Shown: piece after piece, positions 40,703 to 50,680 of the stretch
Position numbering within the stretch: the first letter of the stretch is position 1
Layout of the letters: the number at the start of each line of letters is the position of its first letter
Origin: CAVTWH01 sp963850915
GTDB lineage: Bacteria; Actinomycetota; Actinomycetes; Mycobacteriales; Micromonosporaceae
Assembly: GCA_963850915.1 (NCBI GenBank)
Contig: CAWKND010000003.1
Coordinates: 186,001-250,000, forward strand
Length of the DNA: 64,000 nt
Direction: 5' to 3'
Made by a program: the position numbers and the translations under genes
The notes under the pieces: generated by a model
The model's input: only the letters and a program-made list of their open reading frames with translations
Databases searched by the model: none
What the model was told of the DNA's origin: nothing

Positions 40703-42535
40703 ATGGAGCAGGACAGCACGCCGGAGCGCACGCAACCGGCACCTCGACGGCCGGCACGTCCTGCCGCGAGGCCGCCGGCCGCGATCTTCATGGAGCCGGC
40801 CGTACCCCCCGACCCTGACCCGACCACCCCACCGGCCATACCTGACCCGCGCGCCGAAGAGCCGGCCCCCACCGGCCCGGGGGTACCGGACCACGCGCCG
40901 CCACCCCGGCAGTCGCCCGCCAGGATGCGCCAGCCGTTCCAGCCACCCGACCCGCCCGCACCGGTCGACCTACCCGCACCAGCGGAGCCACCCGCCCGGG
41001 CCGCGTCGCGCACTCAGACCGCGCCACCGACCCCGGCCGAGCCACAGACCGGACCGACCAAGCGGGCCGAGTCACTACCGCGGACCAGCCGGCCAGCGCG
41101 GGCCGAGATTCCGGAGCAGGTCAAGCCGCGTAAGACGGCCAAGCCGCTCGAAGTCGAACGCCCGGCGCAGCGGGCCGGCAAGGCCGCCGAGGTGGTACCG
41201 GACGAGCGGCCCACACGACCAGGCACGGCCGGTACACCTGCCGCCACCACGCCAGCCGAGGCCACCACGCCAGCCAGGGCCACCGCGCCAGCCGAGGCCA
41301 TCACGCCAGCCGGGGCCACCACACCAGCCAAGGCCACCACGCCAGCTGGAGCCACCACGCCGCCCGGTGCCGAGCCGGGCAGTACGTCCGCGAAGCGGCT
41401 GGCGAGGGCTACGTCGGCCACGCCTGCGAAACCTGCCACGAAGGCTCGCGCGGCCGCGCCAGTGGAAGAGACGGGCGCCGCCGCACCGCCGGCCCTGTCG
41501 ACCAGGAGGGCACCGTCGGACGCTCCAGCAGCGCCGGCCGCCGCGCCCACCAAAGCAGCCAAGAAGGCGACCAAACCCGCACGGCCATCCGCCCAGCCAG
41601 CAGAGTCGGCCGTCGAGCCAGCAGAGTCGGCCGAGCCAGCAGAGTCGTCGGCCGAGCCAGCAGAGTTGGTCGAGCCAGCAGAGTCGGCAGAGCCAGCAGA
41701 GTCGTCGGCCGAGCCAGCGGAGTCGGTCGAGCCAGCCGGGCAATCGGTTGAGTTGGCAGGGTCGGTTGCCGAACTGGCGACACCCGTCGGAGAGGTTGAG
41801 TCGACGGCGACGCCTGCCGGACTGGCTGAGTCGACGGCGACAGCGACGGCGAGCGCGGCGCCGGACCCAATCGCCGCGGCACGCCCGGTACCGGCGTCCA
41901 CGCCGGCTCCGCTGCCAAAACCGGCCGGCGGCCGGGGCCTGTGGCGGCGGGTGCGCGCGGATCCACAGCACGCTCCGGAGCTGCTCGCGCTCGAGGCGGT
42001 ACGCCGGTTCGGGCCACAGATCGCTGGCGAGGCACGGTGGCTGCGGAGCACGTACCCGACGGCCACACCCGAAGCACTCGCCGGGTACGCCCAGCGCCGG
42101 CTGGTACGTACCGCCGGGTACGCCACGCTCGCCAGCGCCGCCACGGGGGTACTCGCACCCGCGGCCCAGCTTGCCACGGTGCTGTGGAGCCGGGCGCAGA
42201 TTGTGCTGCGTACCGCCGCGGCTTACGGCGTCGACCCGAGCGACCCGCGGCGCGCCGCCGAGCTGCTCGCGATACTGGGCGCGCAGCCGACCCTCGCGGA
42301 CGCCGTCGCGGCTGTGGACGCGGCGCTCGCCGGTCCGGAGGATGCGCCGACCGGCGTCGATGTCGCTGTTCTCGCGATGACCGGCTGGCGGGTCGCCGCG
42401 CTGACCGGGCCGGGACGGCTGGCGACGCTGCCATTGCGCCGATTCCCGGGCGGCGCGCTGCTGGGCACTTTGGTGCTGAACAGCTCCGACGCCGAGCGGA
42501 CAGCGCGCCGGGCGAACGCCTTCTACCGAAGCTAA
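40703..42535 (+). CDS. Ala/Pro-rich protein with C-terminal EcsC-like domain
   Basis: About 610 residues from ATG 40703. Residues 1-405 are low complexity: Pro/Arg-rich, then ATTPAxA-type repeats (41240-41370), then PAESAEPAESS repeats (41590-41750). They are probably an extended or disordered spacer. Residues ~415-610 form a helical domain: ELLALEAVRRFGPQIAGEAR, then RRLVRTAGYATLASAATGVL and LATVLWSRAQIVLRTAAAYG, with AAELLAILGAQPTLADAVAA. This resembles the EcsC family (membrane-associated, function poorly known). No signal peptide. A perfect hairpin ends the gene. Confidence 0.7.
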   Translation: MEQDSTPERTQPAPRRPARPAARPPAAIFMEPAVPPDPDPTTPPAIPDPRAEEPAPTGPGVPDHAPPPRQSPARMRQPFQPPDPPAPVDLPAPAEPPARAASRTQTAPPTPAEPQTGPTKRAESLPRTSRPARAEIPEQVKPRKTAKPLEVERPAQRAGKAAEVVPDERPTRPGTAGTPAATTPAEATTPARATAPAEAITPAGATTPAKATTPAGATTPPGAEPGSTSAKRLARATSATPAKPATKARAAAPVEETGAAAPPALSTRRAPSDAPAAPAAAPTKAAKKATKPARPSAQPAESAVEPAESAEPAESSAEPAELVEPAESAEPAESSAEPAESVEPAGQSVELAGSVAELATPVGEVESTATPAGLAESTATATASAAPDPIAAARPVPASTPAPLPKPAGGRGLWRRVRADPQHAPELLALEAVRRFGPQIAGEARWLRSTYPTATPEALAGYAQRRLVRTAGYATLASAATGVLAPAAQLATVLWSRAQIVLRTAAAYGVDPSDPRRAAELLAILGAQPTLADAVAAVDAALAGPEDAPTGVDVAVLAMTGWRVAALTGPGRLATLPLRRFPGGALLGTLVLNSSDAERTARRANAFYRS

Positions 42536-42584
42536 CGCCAACCGCGCGCCACCGTAGAGAGCCCAAACGAAAAGGCAGCAAGCG

Positions 42585-42620
42585 AAGGCGCCCCGGTACC
42601 TCTCGGTACCGGGGCGCCTT
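42585..42620. terminator. perfect bidirectional hairpin
   Basis: AAGGCGCCCCGGTACC (42585-42600) and GGTACCGGGGCGCCTT (42605-42620) pair at all 16 positions around TCTC. It sits between the convergent EcsC-like and S8-protease genes. Confidence 0.92.
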
Positions 42621-42650
42621 GCTAACCGTGGTGCGTCAAGCGGTGGTACT

Positions 42651-45650
42651 TCAGGCGTCGACCGCCACCAGCGTGGAGCCGATGACGTTCGTACCGTCGC
42701 CGTACTCGACGATGCCGAGGTAGTGCTTACCGGCGGTCAGACCGGACCAGCCGGCCGTGACCGTGGCGGTACCGCCAAGGGTCACCGCCTGCGAGGCCGG
42801 AGTGGCCGTCAGACTGCCCGGGCCGGTGACGAGGAAGCTGTACCCCTTCACCGTCATCGGCTGTGTCGGCAGGTCGAACGCGTCGACGAAGACCACGTAG
42901 GTACCCGGGTCCGGATCGGTGAAGGTGACCGACTCATCCGCCGTACCACCAGCGCTCTGGCCAACCTGCACGAACCCTGAACCGGTGTCGGCGAAGACGT
43001 ACTCGTCGACGTCGGTACCGGCCGGGTAGTCGCTCGCGAAGGTCGCGAACCGGGCCACCTTGGTGCCGGCCGGAACCGTCACCACGTACTCCCCGGTACC
43101 CGGCCCAGTGGCCGGCGCAGTCGGGTCGAAGCCGGCGACATCCTCGACGAGCGAGAAGTCGTGCTCGTCAGCCGCTGCGAGACCCGAGGCGGCCGCGGTG
43201 AGCGTGCCCGAGTACCCCGTCTTCAGGGACAGCGCCTGCGAGCCGCTGACGCCGGTGGCGTCGACCTCGCCCGGTGCCGCGAGGGCCACCGGCTTGACCG
43301 CGATCACGCTGGTCACCTTGTGCAGACCGAGCAGGCCGGTCCAGGTGAGCGAGCCGAACGCGTACTGGTTGAGCGGAGCCGTCGTCCGGGTGATCGTCAC
43401 CGTGAAGGTGGCGCTCGCACCGGGCTTCAGGATGAGGTGGCTCGGGCTGACCTTGACCGTGAAGCCGGCCGGGGCCTTCACCTTGGCGTCGTAGATGCCG
43501 ATGATCGGATCCACGTTGGTGACCGTACGGTGCACGGTCAGCGAGCCGGTGAGGTTACCGGACGCGATGTTCGGCGAGTTGAACTCGCTCGGCGTCACCG
43601 AACCCACGCTGTCGCAGACATCGCCGGTCGAGGTGCTCAGGTGCACCCCGATGCCGCAGGAGTACTGCAGCCACTGGGTGATGTCCGAGTCGTAGACCAG
43701 GCCAGGAATGAGCGCGCCCAGCGGGTCGACCTCGCCCGAGCCGTAGTCCAGCGGGCCCGCGGGGGTCCCGTTGTCGTTGGTGATCGGCTTCTTCTGGTTG
43801 TCGAGCGTGTTGGCGCTGGTCAGGATCGCCGACTTGACCTCCATGGGAGACCAGTTCGGGTGCTTGCTGATGACCAGGGCCGCGACACCGGCGATGTGCG
43901 GGGTCGCCATCGAGGTACCGGACTCGGTGTCGTAGAGGTTCCCCGAGTGGTTGGCCGGGGAGACCGCCGCGATGACGTCGTTACCGGGCGCCATGATGTC
44001 CGGCTTCAACAGACCGCCACCGCTGGACAGCGACGGGCCACGGCTGGAGAACGTCGCCACCTGCGGCGCCTCCGTCGTGATCTGGGTCGAGGCCGAGATC
44101 GACGCGGTCGGGCTGGCCGTACCGGCGATGTATGCCTTGATCGCCGCGTTCGCGACGTCATCGACGTGCACCGTCGGTACAAAGTGGAAGTCGGCATTGA
44201 GCGAGTTCGGGCTCGGGTTGCCGAGGATCATTCCGACACCGCCGGCCAGTTGCACCGCCTTGCTCTTGTCGGTACGTGCGTTGCCGCCACGCTGGCAGAG
44301 CACGATCTTGCCGGTCACCTTCGCCGGGTCGAGCGTCCCGCTGACACAGAGCGTCGCGTCACTGACCGAAGCCGTGGCGAGCCCGGCGCTGGCTGAATTG
44401 ATCAGCGGCGAGCTGGCTACCGCGGCGCCGACACCGACACCGGTGTACGTCGCCCCGTTGCCCAGGGTCACCGACTTGGTGTGCCCCACGTCGTAGGTAC
44501 CGGCCGCCACCGTGGTCTCCCACGGCATGGCGTTGTCGACCGTGCTCGCACCCGGGCCGGCGTTGCCGGCGGCCGCGGAGACGAAGACACCGGCCGCGGC
44601 GGCGTTCAGGAACGCCAGCTCGACCGAGCTGAAGTTGTCGACGTTGTCGCCGATCGAGTAGTTGATGACGTCGACCCCGTCGAGGATGGCCTGCTCGATG
44701 GCGTCGGTGATGTCAGCGCTGCTGCCACTCGCGGTCGTACCGTCGGCGCTCTCGTACAGCACCTTGTAGACGGCCAGCCGCGCGCCGGGGGCAACACCCT
44801 CGACATCGCCGGCGGCTACGCCGTTGACGGTCACGTTGCTGACGTGGTCACCGGCGGCCGTGCTGGCGGTGTGCGAGCCGTGGCCGTCGAAGTCACGCGG
44901 TGAGTGGAACTCGCCCGGGTTGGCGTTCGAGTTGCCGGCCGCGTCGAACCAGCGCGCACCGATGACCTTGTTGTTGCAGGTGACCGGGTGGTCGTCGCCC
45001 GCGTCGCAGGTACCGTGCCACTTCGACGCGATGAGCGCGTTGTCGGCGGCGGTCGGGTTGATCGGGGCGAAGCTCGGGCTCTCCGGCCAGAAGCCGGTGT
45101 CGATGTCACCGATGATGACGCCGGCGCCGGCGCGCTTGTCGCCGCCGAAGGCCAGGTTCCACACGCCGAGCGGGCCGGTCAGGCCGAGGAACTTGTCGGT
45201 CGGCGGGGTCTGGATGGTGACCGTGGTGTTCTTCCAGACGTTCACCACGCCGACGGTCGACTTCAGCTTGGTCGCCTGCGATGCGGTCAGCTTCACCGCG
45301 ACACCGTTGATCGCGGTGTTGTACTGGTAGGTGATCTTGCTGCTGTCCACGCCGACCTTGGCCAGCGTCGACTTCTGCTTGGCCTTGAGGTGCGCGCCGT
45401 AGGCGTTGGCCGCCGCGGAGTGCGAGTCGAGCTTGGTTCCGGCGGCCGGCTTGGTGGCGGCGTACCCGGACTCGGTACCGGCGTAGGTGGCGACCGGGTC
45501 GCCAGCGATCTGAACGATATAAATGCTAGTTGGGCCGGTGGTTGCGGCCTGCGCTCCGGTACTCGCGGTCAACGTGAGCGCGGTCAGCGTCACGCCGGCG
45601 AGTAGGAGAGCGGCCGGGCGCTTGAACCCGGCACGTCGTGGTATCGACAC
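42651..45650 (-). CDS. secreted S8-family subtilisin-like protease
   Basis: About 999 residues from GTG 45650, with GGAGG upstream. Signal peptide (SIPRRAGFKRPAALLLAGVT, cleavage near GAQAAT). An I9-type propeptide follows (~40-145, IYIVQIAGDPVATYAG). The S8 catalytic domain has Asp184 in DIDTGFWPESP, His257 in DGHGSHTAST, oxyanion Asn363 in AAGNAGP, and Ser580 in SGTSMATPHIAG. A protease-associated domain is inserted between Asn and Ser (~395-520, including CQRGGNARTDKSKAVQLAGG). After ~690 there are Fn3-like and other beta domains (TVHRTVTNVDPIIGIYDAKV, TPASQAVTLGGTATVTAGWS). The layout is that of plant-subtilase-like actinomycete exoproteases of around 1000 residues. Triad intact. Confidence 0.95.
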   Translation of the reverse strand: MSIPRRAGFKRPAALLLAGVTLTALTLTASTGAQAATTGPTSIYIVQIAGDPVATYAGTESGYAATKPAAGTKLDSHSAAANAYGAHLKAKQKSTLAKVGVDSSKITYQYNTAINGVAVKLTASQATKLKSTVGVVNVWKNTTVTIQTPPTDKFLGLTGPLGVWNLAFGGDKRAGAGVIIGDIDTGFWPESPSFAPINPTAADNALIASKWHGTCDAGDDHPVTCNNKVIGARWFDAAGNSNANPGEFHSPRDFDGHGSHTASTAAGDHVSNVTVNGVAAGDVEGVAPGARLAVYKVLYESADGTTASGSSADITDAIEQAILDGVDVINYSIGDNVDNFSSVELAFLNAAAAGVFVSAAAGNAGPGASTVDNAMPWETTVAAGTYDVGHTKSVTLGNGATYTGVGVGAAVASSPLINSASAGLATASVSDATLCVSGTLDPAKVTGKIVLCQRGGNARTDKSKAVQLAGGVGMILGNPSPNSLNADFHFVPTVHVDDVANAAIKAYIAGTASPTASISASTQITTEAPQVATFSSRGPSLSSGGGLLKPDIMAPGNDVIAAVSPANHSGNLYDTESGTSMATPHIAGVAALVISKHPNWSPMEVKSAILTSANTLDNQKKPITNDNGTPAGPLDYGSGEVDPLGALIPGLVYDSDITQWLQYSCGIGVHLSTSTGDVCDSVGSVTPSEFNSPNIASGNLTGSLTVHRTVTNVDPIIGIYDAKVKAPAGFTVKVSPSHLILKPGASATFTVTITRTTAPLNQYAFGSLTWTGLLGLHKVTSVIAVKPVALAAPGEVDATGVSGSQALSLKTGYSGTLTAAASGLAAADEHDFSLVEDVAGFDPTAPATGPGTGEYVVTVPAGTKVARFATFASDYPAGTDVDEYVFADTGSGFVQVGQSAGGTADESVTFTDPDPGTYVVFVDAFDLPTQPMTVKGYSFLVTGPGSLTATPASQAVTLGGTATVTAGWSGLTAGKHYLGIVEYGDGTNVIGSTLVAVDA

Positions 45651-45810
45651 TGCTGTGGACCTCCGTGTGTCCTGTGGGCAGGGGGAATGCCCACGATGGA
45701 GGCAGCCTAGGTGGACGGACGATCTCACCGGAAGCACCCGGGCCCGCACATCTACCCGCAGGTTGGTGACAACGACCGATGCGAGGGTGTGGGCAAGGGT
45801 TCGACGATGG

Positions 45811-46578
45811 TCAGTGCAGGAAAGACAGGTGCTTGCCGACCAGCGCGTACCCGACGAAGGCAACAGTGTCGATCAAGGCATGGGCCACGATGAGTGGCCC
45901 GACCCGGCGGAACCGGAGGAAGAAGAGGACGAAGATCACACCCATGATCGCGTTCCCGATGAATCCGCCGAAGCCCTGATAAAGGTGGTACGAGCCGCGA
46001 ATCAGCGCACTGGTCAACACCACGGCCGGGAGTGCCCAGCCGAGCTGGCGCAGCCGGGTCACCAGGTAGCCGACCATGATCACTTCTTCGAGCGCCGCGT
46101 TCTGGATGGCGGAGAGGACGAGTACCGGCGTCGACCACCACACGTGCCCGAGCCCCGCGGGTACCACCTGGGCGTTGATGCCCAGCGCCCGGGCCAGCAG
46201 GTACAGGCCGAGTCCCGGGATGCCGATGAGCGCGGCGAGTCCCGCGCCGGTACCCAGGTCGAAGCCCGCGCGTACCGGCCGGAAGCCGAGCGCGGGCAGC
46301 GACCGGTCCACGGCCAGCAGGTGCAGTGCGAGCAGCGCCGGTACCAGCGCGGTCACTATCCCGAGCAGCTGGTAGGCCAGGTCGAGGTAGGGGCGGTCGG
46401 GGGTGACCGCGATGTTCAGGCCGGCCGACTGGGAGGCGAGCGGTTTGCCGGCCGTCTCCCGGTTGACGATGTCGAGGATGGCGTAGGCCGCGCTGGCCCC
46501 CAGCGACACCCCGAGTACCAGCCAGATCTCCCGCACCCGGGCGCGGCGTACCCCGGCGTCCAGCTCCGCATCCACCAT
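45811..46578 (-). CDS. CPBP-family intramembrane protease-like protein
   Basis: About 255 residues from ATG 46578. Six to eight membrane spans. The ABI/CPBP signature region is present: IQNAALEEVIMVGYLVTRLR (Glu-Glu motif, although the usual Arg four residues on is replaced by Gly/Tyr), IRGSYHLYQGFGGFIGNAIM (first His), and GPLIVAHALIDTVAFVG (His-x-x-x-Asp). These are the proposed glutamate and histidine residues of CAAX-type metallo or glutamate proteases. Substrate unknown. It is encoded upstream of the S8 protease in the same direction with about 160 bases between, so probably a separate unit. Confidence 0.85.
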   Translation of the reverse strand: MVDAELDAGVRRARVREIWLVLGVSLGASAAYAILDIVNRETAGKPLASQSAGLNIAVTPDRPYLDLAYQLLGIVTALVPALLALHLLAVDRSLPALGFRPVRAGFDLGTGAGLAALIGIPGLGLYLLARALGINAQVVPAGLGHVWWSTPVLVLSAIQNAALEEVIMVGYLVTRLRQLGWALPAVVLTSALIRGSYHLYQGFGGFIGNAIMGVIFVLFFLRFRRVGPLIVAHALIDTVAFVGYALVGKHLSFLH

Positions 46579-46685
46579 TCGCCTACCGCCCTGTCTGCGC
46601 GCCCCTGTCTGCACCCTCGCAAAACCTAGCGCCCGGGTGGCCGGATGAATGGCTTCGTACCCGATCGGAGCCGTAGAGTCAGCCG

Positions 46686-47581
46686 GTGCCCGATGCGCAG
46701 CCCGAACCCGAGTCGAGCCCTGCCGGCTCACCGGCCCAGCCGTTCGACGCCGCGCGCGCCGATCCGCCAGCCCCATCCCCCGAGCCGGTTACCGGCGTGC
46801 CCGGGGCGGGCACGCCGGCCGAGACCCCAACCGCCGCACCGACCGCGGCATGGTCCGCGCCAGACTCCGTCAGCCAGGCGGAAACCGTTGGGGTGGAACG
46901 GAGTCCGTGGGCCGCACCAGTGCCGGACAGCCAGCCGGGCAGCGCGCCGACCGCGCCGCAGCCGGCGGCACTGCCGCCCTTCGGTCCACCGTCGCCGCCA
47001 GCCGGCGCACCCCAGCCTCCCGCCGGCTGGGCCGGCCCGCAGCCGGGCTATCCGGCCCCGGGCTACCCACCCCCGGCTACCCGACCCAACAGCCAACCCA
47101 GGGATACCCCGCCCAGGGGTACCAGCAGCCCGGCTACCCGACCCAGGGCTACCCGCAGCAGAGCTACCCGGCGCCGGGCCAACCGCCACCACCGGGCGCA
47201 CCGTGGCAGCCGGCGCAGCCGGGCGGGTACCAGCAGCAGCCCGGGTACCCCTACCCCGGCCCGGTACCCCCGCCGGTACAGGCGAAGCGGCACACCAAGG
47301 CGACAGTGCTCACCGTCGCCGCGGTACTCGTGCTGATCCTGGTCGCCACGATCACCGCCGGCCTGCTGGTACGCGCGCACTCGGCCGGCGAGTACGCGGT
47401 CGGCAGCTGCGTCACGCACTCCGGCGGCAAGCCCCGCCGGGTGGGCTGTGACACCCAGGGTGCATACCGGGTCGCGGCCAAGGTGACCGATCCTGGACAG
47501 TGCGATCCGGGGCTGCCGTACATTGAAGTCGACCACAGTCCGAAGAACACGATCTTCTGCCTCCAGCCGGTGTCGAAGTAG
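46686..47581 (+). CDS. Pro/Gly/Tyr/Gln-rich membrane-anchored protein, one frameshift
   Basis: GTG 46686 opens a Pro/Ala/Glu-rich frame (PDAQPEPESSPAGSPAQPFD) that leads into PGYPxPGYPPP. Near 47070 a run of five C at 47070-47074 breaks the frame. One extra C would join it to the continuing PGYPTQQPTQGYPAQGYQQP frame, so I annotate one gene of about 298 residues. After the repeats come basic KRHTKA, a membrane span (TVLTVAAVLVLILVATITAG) and an exterior domain of ~70 residues with three to four Cys (AVGSCVTHSGGKPRRVGCDT, DPGQCDPGL, TIFCLQPV). This is the usual design of actinomycete septum- or envelope-associated small proteins. Function unknown. Confidence 0.7.
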
Positions 47582-47642
47582 TCTGTAGCGACTCGCACAC
47601 ACTGTGCGACGGACCGGCGGGCAGGGTCCCCAAGCTTGTGGG

Positions 47643-48872
47643 GTGACCAGCTTGCACAGTGTCCTGAAGGAGAGTTGGACCCTCGTCGAGGAGCGCCAGG
47701 AGCAGCTCGCGCGGTACGTCTTCGCCCGGCTCTTCCTGACCCATCCCGAGTCGCGCGAACTGTTCCCGGTCGCCATGGACACCCCGCAGGCACAGCTGCT
47801 CAGCGCTGTCACGCACACCATCCAGCTGTACGACGACGCCGAGGCGCTCGACTTCTACCTGCGTGCCCTCGGTCGGGAGCACCGCAAGTACCGGCTGGGC
47901 GAACGCCACCTGCGTACCCTCGGACTGGCTCTGCTCGACGGCGTGCGCACGTTCGGCGCGGACGGCTGGTGCGTGGCCTACGACGCGGCCTGGGCCGACG
48001 CGGTCCGGCTGGTCACCAACACGATCCGGGCGAGCGCCCTGGCCGAGCGGGACAGCCCGCCGAGCCGCGACGCGGAGGTCGTCAGTCACCTGCGGATGGG
48101 CTCCGAACTCGCGGTGCTGACCGTGGCACCGGCCAGCCCGGTGAGCTACCTGCCCGGTCAGCACCTGCCGGTCGAGACGGCCTACCAGCCCCGGGTGTGG
48201 CGGGAGTTCGCGGTGGCCAACGCGCCGCGGCCGGACGGCACCCTCGACCTGCACGTACACGCGGTTGACGGCGGGCTGGTCTCCAGCGCGCTGGTCCGCC
48301 GGGTAACGGTCGGCGACCGGCTGCGGCTGGCCGCGCCGTCCGGGACGATGACCCTGGATCGGCGCTCCACCCGGGACATCGTGTGTGTGGCGGCGGGCGC
48401 CGGGCTGGCCCCGATGAAGGCGCTGATCGAGGAGCTGACCCGGTACAACCGGACCCGGTGGGTACACCTGTTCTTCGCCGGGCGTACCCGCGAGGACCTC
48501 TACGACATCGCCGCACTGCGCCGGCTGGCCGCCCGGTACCCGTGGCTGTCGCTGGTACCCGTGGTCAGCGCCGACCCGGGCTTCGCCGGTGAACACGGCA
48601 CCGCCGCCCAGATGGTCGAGCGCTACGGGCCGTGGCCCGACCACGACTGCTTCGTCGCCGGACCCGCCGCCGATGTACGGGACACCGTGCAGGCGCTCTA
48701 CCGGCTCGACGTACCGACCGACCGGATCCGGTACAGCCCGTTCGAGACTTTGGCCGAGCCGCTACCGGCGCCCCGCCAGCCGGTACCCGAGCAACGGAGC
48801 GCACCCGCGCTGCCGGACGAGCCGATGGACGAGCCGCTCGACGAGTCGCTGGCCGAGGGCGCGCCGGTCTGA
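47643..48872 (+). CDS. hmp: flavohemoglobin (NO dioxygenase type)
   Basis: About 409 residues from GTG 47643. N-terminal globin (~1-135): LKESWTLVEERQEQLARYVF, the CD region DTPQAQLL and the proximal helix ALGREHRKYRLGERHLRTLG with the haem-ligating His. FAD domain: SYLPGQHLPVETAY and WREFAVANAP (the usual R-x-Y-S is R-E-F-A here). NAD domain: VCVAAGAGLAPMKALIEELT, HLFFAGRTREDLYD, CFVAGPAADVRDTVQALY. These proteins turn nitric oxide into nitrate using O2 and NAD(P)H in the cytoplasm. An acidic tail (PDEPMDEPLDESLAEG) is an unusual extension. The gene ends convergently with the HTH-deformylase gene only five bases away. Confidence 0.9.
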   Translation: MTSLHSVLKESWTLVEERQEQLARYVFARLFLTHPESRELFPVAMDTPQAQLLSAVTHTIQLYDDAEALDFYLRALGREHRKYRLGERHLRTLGLALLDGVRTFGADGWCVAYDAAWADAVRLVTNTIRASALAERDSPPSRDAEVVSHLRMGSELAVLTVAPASPVSYLPGQHLPVETAYQPRVWREFAVANAPRPDGTLDLHVHAVDGGLVSSALVRRVTVGDRLRLAAPSGTMTLDRRSTRDIVCVAAGAGLAPMKALIEELTRYNRTRWVHLFFAGRTREDLYDIAALRRLAARYPWLSLVPVVSADPGFAGEHGTAAQMVERYGPWPDHDCFVAGPAADVRDTVQALYRLDVPTDRIRYSPFETLAEPLPAPRQPVPEQRSAPALPDEPMDEPLDESLAEGAPV

Positions 48873-48877
48873 GCCGG

Positions 48878-50423
48878 TCACGCCCGGTCCGGGTAGTGCC
48901 ACGCCTGGCCGACGTCGTCGTACTCCGCCAGGGGTACCAGCCGGGCGCCCGGTGCCATCCGGTCGTCGTAGAGCCAGCCCTCCAGGTGGTCGATCTCGTG
49001 CGCGACGAGCCGGGCCAGCCCGTCCTCGAAGACCGCCACCTCCCGGTCACCGGCGAGCGTGGTGTGCTCCACCTCCAGGTGCCGGGCCCGGGGTACCCGA
49101 CCGCGTACGTCGAAGAAGGACAGGCAGCCCTCGTAGTGCTCGTCGCGTTCGGTTGACTCGCCGACCACCCGCGGATTGAGCAGCACGATCTGGTCGGCGT
49201 CCGGCTCCGGTGGGCGTACCACCGCGGCGGCCCAGCCCAGTCCGAGCTGTGGCGCCGCCAACCCGACGCCCTTGCTGAAGTCGTGCAGCCCGGCGACCAC
49301 GTCGAGCGCCGCGTGCAGCCGCCGTACCACGTCCCGGGCGGTGTCCTGCTCGGCCGGCAGGGTGAAGGTACGGGCCCGCTGGCGCAGCAGCTCGTCGTCG
49401 CGCTGGCGGATCCCAGCGCCGGCCATCCGGGCACTGGGCTGGTTGGCGTTCGCCGCGCGCCGGGGTACCCCGCCGGGCGGCCGGAACCGCCAGTCCAGCC
49501 GGTACCGCGCGTGCAGCGCCGGATTCTCCGTCCCCCACTCGAAGACGGCCCGCTCGCCGAGGTACGGGTCGGTACGCGTCTGCTCGCGGATCGCGGTGGA
49601 CAGCGGCTGCTCCGAGGTGAGCGAGGTGACCAGGCCGGAGACGGCCGGACGCAGCCACGCCGGGAAGTCCAGCCGGACGGCGAGGTGCTGGGTGGGCAGC
49701 CGGACGTTGCGCTGGAACCACTGCCCCCACTTGTCCTCGCCGAGCTCGTAGCGGTACTCGATGACCGCGCGTTCGCCGCGGTAGAGCGGGAAGCGCCCGT
49801 GCGGGTTCTCGAAGAGCAGCCAGATCTCCTTGTACGAGTCGCGGTCGTAGATCGGCCGCCAGGTCATCGGCTCGGTGTCGTTCCACAGCGCCGACAGCCG
49901 CAGCTCCTCCAGGGTCAACGGAAACCGGCGGTAGAACTCGTTGGAGCGCTGCGGGTCGCCGGGGTAGCGGTCGACGGAGATCTTGACGGGGTACCGGGTG
50001 ACCGGCTCGGTACCGGCGTTGACCAGCTCCCGCCGGATGGCGCAGTGGTACACCCCGTCGACAAAGGACAGGTTGGCGGTCTCCCGCTCCACCACCAGCC
50101 CGGCGCCGGGCGGCAGCCACTGGTCGGTACCGGCCGGCCCGGCCACGCCGCGCCCGCCGGTGCTGGCGGATCTCGTCGTACTCGGTGAACCGGTTCCAGA
50201 TCGCGCCGCCCGCGCCCAGTACCGCCTCGGCGCGCTTGGCGAAGTCACCGGTGGGGCGGTGCCGGCGCCCCTCGACATGGCTGACGTACGACGGATCGAA
50301 GCCCATCTGGTTGGCGAGCTGCTTCTTCGTCAGCCCACGCTCACGCCGCCACTGGGCAAGTTCGGTGGCGAACGCTGCCACCGCTGTCACAAGAGGCGGG
50401 TCGTCGCCCGCTGGGGAGGCCAT
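48878..50423 (-). CDS. HTH - unknown domain - peptide deformylase fusion, one frameshift
   Basis: From ATG 50423 the minus strand encodes an XRE helix-turn-helix (ATELAQWRRERGLTKKQLAN, QMGFDPSYVSHVEGRRHRP). The frame shifts between about 50110 and 50165 and continues in a second frame with a ~240-residue beta-rich domain (VVERETANLSFVDGVYHCAI, NEFYRRFPLTLEELRLSALW, NPHGRFPLYRGERAVIEYRY). A complete peptide deformylase domain ends it: KGVGLAAPQLGLGWAA (motif I), HYEGCLSFFDVRG (II, Cys ligand) and LVAHEIDHLEGWLYDD (III, two His and Glu). All active-site residues are present. The N-terminal HTH and middle domain are absent from housekeeping deformylases (about 170-200 residues), so this is probably a regulatory or specialised enzyme. 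Total about 515 residues. Confidence 0.8.
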
Positions 50424-50600
50424 GTCTGGTCGCCTCGCAGGGAGTCGGTCGCGGCACCGGGTGTTGGTCGCTTTACAGGGAGTCGAAGCGGCACTTCGTT
50501 CCAGTGTCGGCCGGTCTTCGGTCGGCGGCCGGACAGTGCCGGTTAGCCGACAGATGGCTTGACGTCGATCCCTGGTAACTGACCGTGACATTCCCGGCCC

Positions 50601-50619
50601 ACTGGTTAGGCTAACCTTC
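50601..50619. promoter_or_regulatory. iron box (DtxR/IdeR/DmdR type)
   Basis: TTAGGCTAACCT at 50606-50617 carries the TTAGG...CTAACCT core of the actinomycete iron box. It lies 60-75 bases upstream of the FhuF-like gene, where a repressor would block its promoter in high iron. Confidence 0.75.
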
Positions 50620-50680
50620 GTCGCGTTAGAGTGACGGGGTTGACGGCAAGACGGTCGCGGCGGAAGCGGAAGGGGGCGCA

